Origin: Isoetes taiwanensis
Lineage: Eukaryota > Streptophyta > Lycopodiopsida > Isoetales > Isoetaceae
Length of the DNA: 64,000 bases
Assembly: GCA_021234155.1 (NCBI GenBank)
Contig: JAJEKV010000105.1
Location: 1,710,494 to 1,774,493, forward strand
Direction of reading: 5' to 3'
Position 1 is the first letter of the stretch. The number at the start of each line of letters is the position of its first letter. This document shows, in pieces, positions 12,207 to 22,537 of this stretch. A program made the position numbers and the translations under genes. The notes beneath the pieces were generated by a model. The model ran no database searches. It was not told the DNA's origin and saw only the letters and a list, made by a program, of their open reading frames with translations.

Positions 12207-12675
12207 TTCTGGGCAGTAGACTTCGATATATATCCTCGTTAGGCCTCTCTGCTATCCCAATTAGCCTAACATCATGTTTAATTTTATTCTGCTCCTCATA
12301 TTCCATTAAATGTGGTTTTATCCTATCAAATGACTCCCATGCATCCAGCTCAACATTTGATTTCTCTAATTCAACCAACCTTTGCAGGATCTTTGCTTTC
12401 TCCTCTTCGATCTCGTCCATTGCTTTTGCCATTTTCCTCGTTCATCTTCTCCACCCTCCTACTCTCCGTCCATGCTAGTGATGGCTACTTTGTTCTTTGT
12501 TACAAGTCTCGACCAATGCGTTGAGTGCATCCAAGTTCGGGATCTTTGCCTCTAGCCGTTTATCCATTTGTGCCAGAAAGTCCCTAAGGTCTTGTTGACT
12601 CACCGGGGCTCTTGCCGCCTCCGATCTCCTCTGCTGGCTGCTGTTGATACTATCGGCCATCGCCCTCGTTTGCAA
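11576..12675 (-). pseudogene. LINE ORF1 (coiled coil and RRM-like), broken
   Basis: Three minus-strand segments together resemble an L1-type ORF1 protein. The first (12675-12475) is a charged helical N-terminus (QQDLRDFLAQMDKRLEAK). The second (12432-12118) has a coiled coil (IEEEKAKILQRLVELEKS) followed by DVRLIGIAERPNEDIY, like the start of the ORF1 RRM. The third, from about 12130 in another frame, runs INLTLRDMATKERILRMGSR and then a basic tail, and ends at 11576. The first two share a frame but are separated by stops. The step into the third occurs near a run of five G at about 12145, consistent with a single-base loss. ORF1 would be the RNA-binding chaperone of the element. Confidence 0.65.
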
Positions 12676-13218
12676 GAGAATCCTGTGCAGAAAGACTCTA
12701 AGCAGTGCGTTCGTGCTAGACTCTCACTTGTGAAATAACCGTCTTCTCCTCCTAAGACTATATATACTTGCTGTTTCTAAACGGTATTTTTGTTGATAAT
12801 TACCGTTCTAATTTGAATTTCAAAATTTAAAATTCAAAATTCAAAAGGCCCTAATTAATTTCGTTCGTCCCTTTTTATTGTCATTCAGCTCTTTTCGTCT
12901 GTTGCCCAAGGTTGATCCTCTCGGGTTTCTCGAGTCTGAGTGGTTGGGTAGATGCTTGTCTGTATTGATTACGCTAGTATTTTCGTCCGATTCGAGATTA
13001 CGTACACCGCAATTTTTGTAGTTCTGTATTCCTGTATTTCTGTGCATGTATCTTTCTGTCGAGCTGTGCTCGTGCTCCCTAGTCTGTGGTGAGGGGTAAA
13101 CCCCCCTTGTTCATACTTTTCCCAATCCATGGTGTCGGCAATTTCGTCATCTGAGGTATTCTTCATACCTCGTTAAAAGTCATATATTGTTTACAAATAT
13201 TGTACCGTGAGTTATATG

Positions 13219-13406
13219 TCGTCGATTCGCGTAGCGAATCGGCATTCTTGCTCAAGACGAGCATGCATGCATTGCATGCGTCGCATGCATGCATCGCATG
13301 CGTTTTGGGCCGTTCATCAGGTTGGGTGTTTGCTACTTATTGCAGAGTTCTTCATCGACGTTTTCGCCGCTTCCTCTTTCTCTCGTGAGTACCTTATTCT
13401 CTTTGA
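13219..13406. repeat. spacer repeat A, copy 1
   Basis: This 188-base unit is repeated at 13590-13773 with about 90 percent identity by eye. It opens with a perfect hairpin (GATTCGC, three-base loop, GCGAATC). A tract of alternating purine-pyrimidine GCATGC/ATGCAT units follows (13261-13301), and the unit ends with TACCTTATTCTCTTTGA. Confidence 0.85.
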
Positions 13407-13589
13407 TTTATTTCGAGGCGGGGAGGGGCTTCTTCACACCTGGTTTGGCCAATTTGGCGTTGCTTTCCGCTGTCCTTTTCGGCCTTTAGCCTTCATCCCG
13501 TGACCTTCGCCCTCGATCCTAGTTTGTTAAGGAAGTCCTTTGGTATTCGGCGCTTTGTTGGTTTCATGCGGTCAAGGAGTGCAAGAATA

Positions 13590-13773
13590 TCGTCGATTCG
13601 CTGCGAAGCGAATCGGCATTCTTGCTCAAAGGCAGCATGCATGCATTGCATCGTCGCATGCATGCATCGCATGCGTTTTGGGCGTTCATCGGGTTGGGTG
13701 TTTGCTACTTATTGCGAGTTCTTCATCGACGTTTCATCGGCGCTTCCCTCTCTCAGTACCTTATTCTCTTTGA
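13590..13773. repeat. spacer repeat A, copy 2
   Basis: Second copy of the unit at 13219-13406, 371 bases downstream on the plus strand. Its hairpin is one pair longer (GATTCGCT, GCGA loop, AGCGAATC), so stem pairing is kept although the bases differ. The GCATGCATGCAT tract (13635-13675) is also kept. Confidence 0.85.
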
Positions 13774-14278
13774 ACCCACCCTCCCCCCCTTCTTTGTTTA
13801 TTATATTTTGTACAAGTTACATTTTATCATATTTTTCCACCCGTTGGGTGATTTTTTCCACCTAATTGGGTGATGCTATTCTTTGGTATGTTTTCGTTTG
13901 TTGTTGGTGATGTGCGTGCACAGTTGGCGAGCCATCCGTTTTGACTTCTCCATGCGCGGTTTTTGGGGCGATTCTATGCCTTTACGTTTGTCTAAGCCCC
14001 TTGCGAAGGCTTATCACTAGGGTTTTTCCTCGAAAACCCGAAAAGGGCGGGGTTTTTAATCCGGTGATAAGCTTTTCGGCGGTACATCAGCCACTCATCT
14101 ATTAGCATTGTATTTGTTTTGGGGTCCAAATGATATAATTGGATTTTCCCTCTATTTTTCGTGGGTAGTTCGCATGTGTGCGGCTATCCACTGTCCACCA
14201 TTGTAGAAAATCTACTGAGATGAATGAGAAGCCTATCGGGCGCTTTGTTGGTTTCATGCGAGTCGCAGTGCAAGAATT

Positions 14279-14392
14279 GAGTTTTTAGTGGTCCGGGTTA
14301 CCAGTTGGTGGGTCCAGCCCTCGCTATCCTGGTGTACGGCGGAGGCTTGGCCTCACTGTCCCGTACCTTGTCCCCGTCCACCTTTTACTCTG
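14279..14392. repeat. spacer repeat B, copy 1
   Basis: A unit of about 114 bases (GAGTTTTTAGTGGTCCGGG to CCACCTTTTACTCTG) that recurs at 14476-14588. Just before it, CGCTTTGTTGGTTTCATGCG (14241-14260) repeats a 20-base motif also found at 13551-13570. Confidence 0.85.
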
Positions 14393-14475
14393 TGTTGCCA
14401 TACATCAGTAATCAGTAATTGAGGTATTCTTCATACCCCGCTGTACAAGTCATATGCCGTTCTCCATGTGTTGAT

Positions 14476-14588
14476 GAGTTTTTGGTGGTCCGGGTTACCA
14501 GTTGGTGGGTCTAGCCCTCGCTATCCTGGTGTACGGCGGAGGCATAGCCTCTCTGTCCCGTATCTTGCCCCGTCCACCTTTTACTCTG
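14476..14588. repeat. spacer repeat B, copy 2
   Basis: Second copy of the unit at 14279-14392, over 90 percent identical by eye. Between the two copies lies TGAGGTATTCTTCATACC (14420-14437), which also occurs at 13152-13169. The spacer therefore appears to have grown by nested duplication. Confidence 0.85.
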
Positions 14589-15542
14589 AAATCCTTTTGT
14601 TCTCTGCGTGCCTCTGCGTGTCCTTTCATCAATCTCCCCTGCTTGTATCTTTTACGAGGCTTGTTATGCCTGTCAAATTATTCTTGTTCCTTTCCTATCT
14701 GTCACTTACCTGTCACCCACCATCTTTTATTTCCCTTATATTGAATGTTTTCGCCACCCTTTTCCTCCCGAGTCGGTATCTCCCGCGATATGGTCCTTTT
14801 GTCTAATTTTGTATGGTGTCTTTCCTGTTCTATGGCCCAATGCGACCCGGCGTCGCCTGTAATGTTTTCCTACCCTATATTTATATCTTCTATCTTCTAT
14901 CTTCTGTCTTCTGGTGTCGCTTAACAGCATTATGCTCCTTCAGTAGGTCTTCGGTAGTCCCCATTTATGCTCTATATTGCGGGAGTCCATAATTTCTATA
15001 ATTTCTATAATTTCCCATGTGTTCGTGCATTGCTCCCGTGGGGTATAATCCTATGTATCGGGATCGTTTCATCATCGAGGCGGTGTTTAGAATACATAAA
15101 GGAGCTATTTCATCAGTAACAGATATCACTTCAGATTCTATTGAGACAACTATTACTCTATATTTCCTTCATTCAAAAATTTTCTCCATACAGAGATATT
15201 ACATATTAAAGCATATTTAAACCTGTATCCTTTAAACATGTTCAGGTATTCGGCTATGTCTATTTTCTGCATAATACTGCTATGCATTCAGCTACAAAAA
15301 ATGCGTCTGTCCGGCTTAACTTTTCCCTGCTATGTCTGGGTTTCCCCGCATCACTCAAATATTTTTCATAGAACATTCTGCTGATACAACTTACCTATTT
15401 GACAAACTGGGTTCATGAAAGAAAACGAGGAAAGTAAAAGTAAAAAGTAAAGAGTTAAAAACAGAAATCATGCAAAAGGAGATTACATGCCGCCCATCCT
15501 TCTCATTCATTGTTGTCTCCTTCCCTATCCTGCATGTTCAAT

Positions 15543-16091
15543 TCAATTCTTGGGGCTTTTCCCTGCCGACGGCTCTCCGATCTTTCTGACCTTTTCCAAG
15601 TGTCTTCCAACATATGCTCGGCACACGAAATCCACAGGATTCTTCTCACAACAATATATACAGACCTTTTCGAGATCGCATATTGTAAGATTATGCTGAT
15701 ATCTTGGCGACCGTTGTATTGCTGAGTGAATCTGCAGACGATTAAAGCACTGCATAGTTCTATCCAAATCCTGGCGCCTTATCGAGTCGTTTTTGTCGCC
15801 TAGAACCCCAAGCACCTCCAACAGCCCTAGAGTGTAACCATTATCCCGCATATCTTGAGCATGGTGGATTCTGTCGCAGAATAAACAGTGTACTCGCCCG
15901 CAGCTAATGCACGATGGTAGCCCCCGACCTAGACACCGACACTTCGGTTCGCAGATACACCACGGGTTGAGATCCTCCAGGTCCGGATTGAAGGGCACCG
16001 TAAGGTAACCCGGAGCTCCAGATCTTGGTCTCTTCCTGATTTTCTTCTCATCTTCGGCACTTTCGATTACTACCCTCTTTCCCTTGTCCAT
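15543..16091 (-). CDS. Cys-rich, putative zinc-binding protein, unknown function
   Basis: An uninterrupted 182-codon ORF from the ATG at 16091; the same frame stays open upstream to 16217 without another ATG. It opens with a basic, nuclear-signal-like stretch (MDKGKRVVIE, then KKIRKRPRS). A dense cluster follows with spacing CxCx3CxCx7CxxCx4CxxC and a trailing HH (WCICEPKCRCLG, CISCGRVHCLFCDRIHH). A second, looser cluster (CIYCCEKNP, C, RH) is near the C-terminus. This suggests one or two zinc-binding modules, but I recognise no family. A TATA-like ATTATATAG lies at about 16225-16233 on this strand. It could be the first ORF of the LINE-like block, a separate mobile-element protein or a host gene. 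Confidence 0.5.
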   Translation of the reverse strand: MDKGKRVVIESAEDEKKIRKRPRSGAPGYLTVPFNPDLEDLNPWCICEPKCRCLGRGLPSCISCGRVHCLFCDRIHHAQDMRDNGYTLGLLEVLGVLGDKNDSIRRQDLDRTMQCFNRLQIHSAIQRSPRYQHNLTICDLEKVCIYCCEKNPVDFVCRAYVGRHLEKVRKIGEPSAGKSPKN

Positions 16092-17692
16092 CTTTCTGCA
16101 ACTGCGCTGTGGCGGAGGCGAGGATTTTTGTTGAAGATGCGACGGCGCTCCCTTGGCTGTATGAATTTGAGAGCTCACGATTCCTGGACGCTGAGGGGAC
16201 TTGTGAGCTGCTCTCACAATTAGTCTATATAATGTTTGATACGATTTTTAGGGTTACGAAAGTCTGTCTGAATTCCCGCCATTCAATTTTACCGTCTGCT
16301 CTTAATGCTTGTCTTGTCCTATCCTGTCTCTCCGATTTTTTCGTACGCGAATATTCGCCGTCTGCTTCCTTGTTACCTTGTCTGACACACGTAAATATCG
16401 TCCTTTGCCCTATATTTTCATTATTTCCCCTTATTTCATTAGTGCACCTAGCCTAGTCGTTATGATTATACCACTGGTCTTTCGTATTACGTTCATATCT
16501 AGTTATTCTTAATTTTTTTTTTTTTTTTTTATTATTATTCGTTGTTTATTATCTATTCACGCTCTATGCCGCGATGCCATGTGTTCCGTACCCTATAACC
16601 GTTCGATCTGCTTCCGTTATTGTCCGTCGTCCACGTAGTCCGTTCTCTGATTAGGTATTCAATTTTATTTTATTTTATGTTGAATATTAATAATAGTCGC
16701 ATTGACAGCTTGAGACTACAAGAGCAGCAGGGAGGCTATCATTGTAGTTCTACTTTCAAAATTGTGATCTTTTCAATGATTATTATATCTAAAGAAATGG
16801 CTAGCAATCAATCCCATGTCATTTTGAGTTAAAACAATATAGCTTGAGGAAATATTAAGTATTGCTTCAAATTCTTGCACTTGATGATCCCCAAGCTGCA
16901 GATTTAACATTATAGTGAATTTACCTTATTAATCCCTAGCTTCAAAATTGTATTATGTTCTTCCAGCTCGTTTCGACTCTGTGTTAATAATATGATTTGC
17001 TCTTGAAAAGATGTTGAATGTTTTCTAGGAATTTCATTTCTGGGAGTTAGGTATCTATAAACCTGACATCCTACGTACTTATTGCTAACTATAATACATC
17101 AAATCCATTTGTTATAATTGGCGCATTGAACATTAATATGCATGCTCTACCTATTACATCCATACATGTTCGAATTAATGCGTTCCCACATTTTAAAGGA
17201 AAATGGATGCCAATTTCAATCGAGCAATCTAACCTCAAAGCCTATATAAAGACCAACTCTTATCATCGCAATCTTACACATTGCAACCTTAAACTTCTAG
17301 TTGAGATCAAGCAATGTCTTAGAATGTTTGGACGATAGGACGCTGCCTTGTGGCATGACGTTAAAATCTCTTCTTCTTCTTCTTCTTCTTATCCATCAAG
17401 TGCATACAAACTTTGGCCTATATAAAGACCATTGCAACAATGTAAACCCCAACTTTTGAAACCTAAGAACAAACAATGTATACTTTACTTTGCTTCATTT
17501 TATTTGTCATGTGCACTCCAAGATATTCGAACTATTCAAAGCTAGCTGATAAAAAATATTAAAAGATAACAAATATGCCAAATCCATTGTAAACACATTG
17601 AGCTTGTGCCCGCTCCCCTCTGCACCACCCCATCGATGCGTAACTTGTATATATGTATATTTAAATTGTGATTCTTAAAATTGCAATTGTAC
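16092..17692. other. no gene seen; poly(T) and CTT microsatellite
   Basis: Apart from the upstream open frame of the Cys-rich ORF, no coding sequence is recognisable. There is a T-rich run at 16509-16530, a TTTTA repeat at 16663-16678, the sequence resembling 7960-8003 (at 16679-16722), and a CTT microsatellite at 17371-17390. Part of 17542-17690 could hold a terminal exon of the next gene, but no frame is convincing. Confidence 0.5.
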
Positions 17693-18750
17693 CTTTGTTT
17701 CTGGAAATACACGTCCTTCATCACTCTCATGTTGGATCCATTTCTTCCATCCTCCAATTTCCTTAATCTCGGAAATGACTTTCTCAGTAGGATAACCTCT
17801 GAAGTAGGCATACTAAATATTGCAAATACGAGGAAGTTATAATTTGTATTTATAGTACTTGATTCTAAACAAATAAGATATGATACTTACATAATTGGAG
17901 ATGATTGATCTATCCCCACCCGACCCAGTGCAAGGTTTCTTTTTTCTTTGAGATGTCGCCAACTTCTTCATAGAGTGCTCCACCTTCGCCAAGTCTAGAA
18001 ATTTTTTCCAGTTTGCTTTTTTAACAGACGAAGGTTTGGAAGTCAAACCTTTTCGCGCCTTTCGTCTTAGATAATCCCTACCAATATAAGCGAAGAAAAT
18101 TAAAGCTCTAGATAAAACAAGAAAAAAGAATTTGGAAGGTCATATGTCTAACATGTGATGATTCCATCTATGTCCTAGTTGTTTCAGGACATCCTTCTCA
18201 TTAAAACCAGCACCGAATTGATTCTTCAAGTCATTAATCACGTCTTGCTTCTGGCCCAACTTAACTTGTCGCCAGTTTAGATGTATCTCGTGGCAGTGGT
18301 CCAACATGTAACTACTTGCAATGTCCATAAACTCTTTTCCATGAGCATCAGGATGAATCTTTCCACCACTAGACACACACACCTATAACGTAATATAAAA
18401 AACATTATATCAATCAACGAGATAGGAACAAACACTCAAAACAATTAAAATTGATATACAATATACCTCAATGTCCCCCAACTTCTTAAAGCTCATAGCA
18501 CGAGAGTTTCCCGATGCCATCGATTCACTACCTTCTACAGTGAATTCTCTTGTGCCTTGGAAGTACCACTACCAACGGAAGACCTTCTCCTTCTCTTGGA
18601 TTTCTTCGATGATGATGCGCCTCCATTTGATAGTTCACGTGCCACTGCATCTTTTTGTTCCTCCGTTAACATTGACAGTATTTTTGATAACATCTTAGCT
18701 GAAACAACAACTTTCTTCTTCTCCTTTTCATTGTCCTTTCCATTAACCAT
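17693..18750 (-). CDS. En/Spm-type transposase-derived protein, four exons
   Basis: Four minus-strand exons join with GT-AG introns: 18750-18467, 18382-about 18143, 18077-17891 and 17812-17693. Exon 1 has a basic Ser/Lys-rich region (KKSKRRRRSSVGSG). Exon 2 has GGKIHPDAHGKEFMDIAS and LNWRQVKLGQKQDV. Exon 3 runs DYLRRKARKGLTSKPSSVKK and KFLDLAKVEHSMKKLATSQR, and exon 4 GYPTEKVISEIKEIGGWKKW. The pattern (W..LR..ARK, then SVKKANW, then a conserved ...KLATSQRKKK block) resembles the plant Transposase_24 / Ptta-En-Spm domain found in CACTA elements. The junctions 2-3 and 3-4 keep phase. Exon 1 has one frame break near its end (about 18540). CACTA termini and a TNPD-type catalytic ORF are not seen. 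It may be a CACTA accessory gene or a retained host copy. Confidence 0.6.
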
Positions 18751-20759
18751 CTTGAACTGCATATAACTTACAAGTAAACAAGATTTCTCGATGCACATTA
18801 CCCAACAGAAAATAAGAAACTAAAACACTACTGGAAAAAGTTACTAGTTACAAGAAATTTATGGCGTGACCTTGGCCATGGAAACATTCTCTTCTCCAAT
18901 CATTTTGCAAAAAGTTTTGTGTTAAGTCGAATAGATCTCAATTCTGCACATCCTTGAGATGCGAAAGAATATGCAGGAGTTGAACCTGCACTATTGCTAT
19001 CTGTTTTGCATCAAGGATGACATGGCGGCTGAAATTACCTCATGTCCTCAAGATTTTGTAGCAAAAATATCTTGAACATAGATGGTAATCAAAATGACGT
19101 AATTATTCTTGGCTTAGACTTTTCACGTCTTCCCCTTAATACCATCTTGCTCCTAATCATTCTTGGCTTAAGCTTGTTGCATTGTCCCCTTAACTCATGT
19201 GTGCCAAGCCTTGTGCAAATAGACTTTGAATGTTAAAAATAAATTGCATGATTAATTTGCAAATTTAGAGGTAAAAAGAAAAGCCCAATATTTTTAAATA
19301 GAGGGATTTGTCTTGCACCCAGTATTCTTATTCCTTTTTTCCCTTATCCTTCATTAGAGTCCATGGCTGGCCGTATTATCTTGACAATGTGTTTCTTTTT
19401 TCTTCTTTTGTGTTTTTTTACTTTTGTTTGGCGATGTCACTATATCCGAAAAATATTCTCTCATGATCTTAGATTTCCTCAAGAACAAAACGATTTTGCA
19501 CTCTATAGGTTTAGTTTGAACTAGGTCTTATTTCCCTTTGGCATAACCAAAAACCCGTGTTACTCCAACAACATGTTGTGAATGTCCTAGGCAAGCTTCT
19601 TCCTTCAGCGAGCGATTGTCGAAAAAAGTGAATGCTCTTGCATCAAAGCGGAAAAAGAGCATCGCGGAGACCACCGCCCATAGCGATCTGTTCAAATCCA
19701 GGGTCGAAATCTAGTCCTTGAAACAGATTATACCTATAGTTTGCACATTTCCTTTGCTTGAATTTTAATTTAACCACAGCGTTTGGTCCTACAAATCTCC
19801 TTTTGTGATCTCTTCATTTTCTTTTTACGCTACATCTCCGTTCGTTTAACCCAATTGTCTCTTTTACTTTTCTTGAAGTGGTCAGGCAGCCTTAAGAAGG
19901 CTCTAAGCCTTGAAGAGTGGAGGCAAAAAATACAATCACTTGGCCTCTATAGATGTATCAGTGACTAGCGAGAGATTTTCTCCATATATACGCCACATGT
20001 ACAAATATGTTTATGCTCCAATAAGCTAACAACAAACAAAAGTTTTCATGCTTTACCTACATCGCAAGACACGTAGACAATTTATGAGATGCTTGTGGGT
20101 TCAAGACTAGTTCATGACATGCTCAAATGTTGAACATGCCAATAGCTATTACAATGTGCTTACCCAAGCAGTTGTGCATATATTTCCGAAGCCCTTGTTG
20201 CCAGAATCACAAAACAGAATAAAATCGGCCCCTTCAAAGGCCTAGTGCATAAATCGGCTCCGGTATGTGGATAAATTGATGCACACACGGATCTCACGAA
20301 AGCATTCTGTGTGTTCTCTGAATCAATTCGATTGGAAAATTAAGCCCATCGGCGATGAATCGGATCATTTTGGATGCGATCGAAAGGGATAAATTTATTC
20401 ATGTGATAGATTTTCAATTACGGTATGGAGCCCAATGGCCGAGAGTTTTTTTGCAAGCACTATCTCTAGACCAAGGGGACCGTTGGAAGCAAGAATGACG
20501 ACAATTGGGTCTTCTAAAACCATTAAGGTTAAATGGTTGTTTAACCATTATAGTTTAAAAGGTAAGCACCCTAAATCGGGGCATCGAAAGGTGGCTAGGC
20601 CACGGGTTAAACAATGACCAAGAAGCCGAATTTGGAGACCGAGGCAATTCAAAAGCGAAGAAATTGGTTTTACGATTTGTTTGTCCTCTACAATGTTTAA
20701 TGGATCTTTCTTTTTCTTGTGCGGATTTAGAAAATTAGACATCACCGGATTTGTAGAAG
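18751..20759. other. no recognisable gene
   Basis: AT-rich sequence with only short random ORFs. From about 20430 the composition shifts towards that of the vWA pseudogene, and a 60-residue ORF at 20435-20617 may be a decayed 5' part of it, but I see no RING or other domain there. Confidence 0.45.
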
Positions 20760-21625
20760 TTTCCACTCGCCATATCACCAGTCCGGAGATAATCTTACCG
20801 TTCTTGCGTGTTAAAGCTCCCCTGCTCCTCCTCCGGATTTGGCTTCAGATCTAAATGAAAATGATTGGACACGGAAAAGGGCTCCAATTGATCTGGTCAC
20901 GGTTTTAGACACCGGTGGAAGCATGGCGGATCTAAGCTTGCCCGCTAAAAGCTGCAATGAATTTCGTGATTAATCAAATGGGTCCGCAAAGGCGGACTCT
21001 CCATTGTCGTTTTTTCTTACGCTTCAAGGGCGTTACGCCTCGGATGTATGAATCAAGAAGCTAAACAAGCGGCAATTGGGGTTATTAATCTGTTGGGCCG
21101 ATTCGGTGAATACGAATATTGCGGATGAAAGGGATCGAGTTCTTGAAGAAAGAAGGCACCGGAATTACATTTGCAAGTATTATCTTTGTTATCGGATGGG
21201 CGAGGACACCCATGGGCGGCAAAATGGAACCGATTCTAGACATTCGCAAATTCTTTCCGGCATGGTTTTGCGGATTTATGGGGACGAGAGAGAAGAGACA
21301 GACACCCTATGCACACTTTTGGAATTGGGGCAGATCACGATCCCGCTATTATGCACTCCATAGCTGAGCAATCCGGCGGAACTTTTTCGTTTATTGAAGC
21401 GCTACCATGGTGCAGGATGCTTTTGCTAGATGCATCGGAGGATTGCTCAGTGTTTTGGCCCAAAATGTCAGGCTGGATTTTTCTTGTGGAACGGGGATTG
21501 AGCTTAAGAAAATTGAGGCCGGAAGTTACAGAAGTACCATTTTTGATCATGGATTGGGCGGTCAGGGAAGGTAGACGAGGCAGCGCGGGGCATGTCCCAG
21601 CTCCTCGACCTCCGGATTTAAGAAT
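20760..21625 (+). pseudogene. WAV3/EDA40-type vWA E3 ligase, decayed fragment
   Basis: Pieces of one intron-less coding region appear in all three frames. In order they are: WTRKRAPIDLVTVLD followed by TGGSMAD at the vWA metal site (20860-20930); MNFVINQMGPQRR (20955-20995); IVVFSYASRALRLGCMNQEA (21003-21062); NTNIADERDRVLEERRHRN (21111-21165); HTFGIGADHDPAIMHSIAEQ (21312-21371); VQDAFARCIGGLLSVLAQNV; then CGTGIELKKIEAGSYRSTIF (to about 21545). This is the order in plant vWA proteins of the WAV3/EDA40 group, which carry an N-terminal RING; no RING is visible here. The MIDAS motif DxSxS is DTGGS, losing one Ser. At least five frame changes and several stops make it non-functional. Confidence 0.8.
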
Positions 21626-22537
21626 TCATCAGGTGAAGAGCATACAAACCTCATTTTCGTCATTTTTTTTAACTCTATTTTTTCCTTCCGGAAATACGTG
21701 TCCAATCTAGGAAGAGGCATCAATGCCGAATATGCCTAAAGAATCTTTCCCATAATAATTATACATGTATTGAACATAGACAACTTTATAAATAAGTAAC
21801 AATATAAGTAAAGCAATTTCTATTTGGTCTTTCGTTGAAAAATATGTGGACAAAGGGGACATTGGACAAACCTACTAATTGGACATTGGACAAGTATGTG
21901 GCTTTGTCATTTGCTACTGTTACTAAATGTCCTGCTACTGCAGACACTAAAACTTTAAGAAAAGGACCAAAGAAGACTGGAACATTGCTACGAAAACCTT
22001 GCCTCTAACATGATTATATGTTATCCTTAGAAACACTTTTTAACAGATCGATCCGCTACTGTTAACTTGATCTGCATCTAAGATACGTACGCTAGACAAA
22101 CAAACACTCTAAAGCCCAGAACATCTGTTTTTTAACCATGAAAGACATTTTCTTTCCTAGCAATTTATTCGTACAACAATTAAAAGTGCATACCTTGCAT
22201 GGTTCTGTTGGTTTCCTTTGTTACGCTATTACCATGTATATACAGAATTGTTAAATCTCACCTTTTGCCATGAGACAGAAGATATTCATCAAATCTTTTG
22301 TTAATGTACTACTTTATATTTATCGGTCCTTACAGTTACTTCAAATTTATCCGTCCTTACAGCTTTAGAGTTACTGCCTGTCTGAATTTCGGCAAGGCAG
22401 TGGAATCAGAAAAAACTTGTAGTCTTAGGACATGCTTTACTATAAAATATGAGTGCCTCCAGAAGAGTGGAGAGGCATAAATGCCAAAGTCTAAATATTT
22501 GCTCTATGGAATATTTGCTTAGGGATGATCAGACAAA
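21626..22537. other. no recognisable gene
   Basis: AT-rich intergenic sequence. I see no coding, RNA or repeat structure of note. Confidence 0.5.

Larger units (their letters stand above)
12676..15542 (-). other. non-coding spacer of the LINE-like block
   Basis: No ORF of interest is visible. The stretch carries four interleaved repeat families, listed separately, plus simple-sequence tracts: TATCTTC-type repeats at 14882-14910 and three ATAATTTCT units at 14990-15014. If it belongs to the LINE it is the 5' leader of ORF1 and the likely promoter region, but that is inference. Confidence 0.5.
8024..16678 (-). mobile_element. LINE-like block (non-LTR retrotransposon), minus strand
   Basis: Every substantial ORF in this block is on the minus strand and the plus strand is pyrimidine-rich throughout, unlike the AT-rich flanks. 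Read 5' to 3' on the minus strand it holds a Cys-rich ORF (16091-15543), a non-coding spacer with internal repeats (15.5-12.7 kb), ORF1 remnants (12675-11576), ORF2 with endonuclease and reverse transcriptase (to 8292), a 3' UTR and a tandem AATAG tail (8024-8046). The ORF1-ORF2-tail part is certainly a LINE. Inclusion of the spacer and Cys-rich ORF rests on shared strand, composition and the similar sequences bracketing the block (7960-8003 and 16679-16722). Confidence 0.6.

Noticed and set aside
8599-12524. Many plus-strand ORFs of 60-190 codons opposite the LINE
   Set aside because: They are antisense shadows of ORF1 and ORF2 on a purine-rich coding strand, rich in Ser, Leu and Cys, with no domain.
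13207-13873. Overlapping ORFs rich in Met-His-Ala-Cys-Ile repeats
   Set aside because: They are translations of the GCATGC/ATGCAT repeat tract, not genes.
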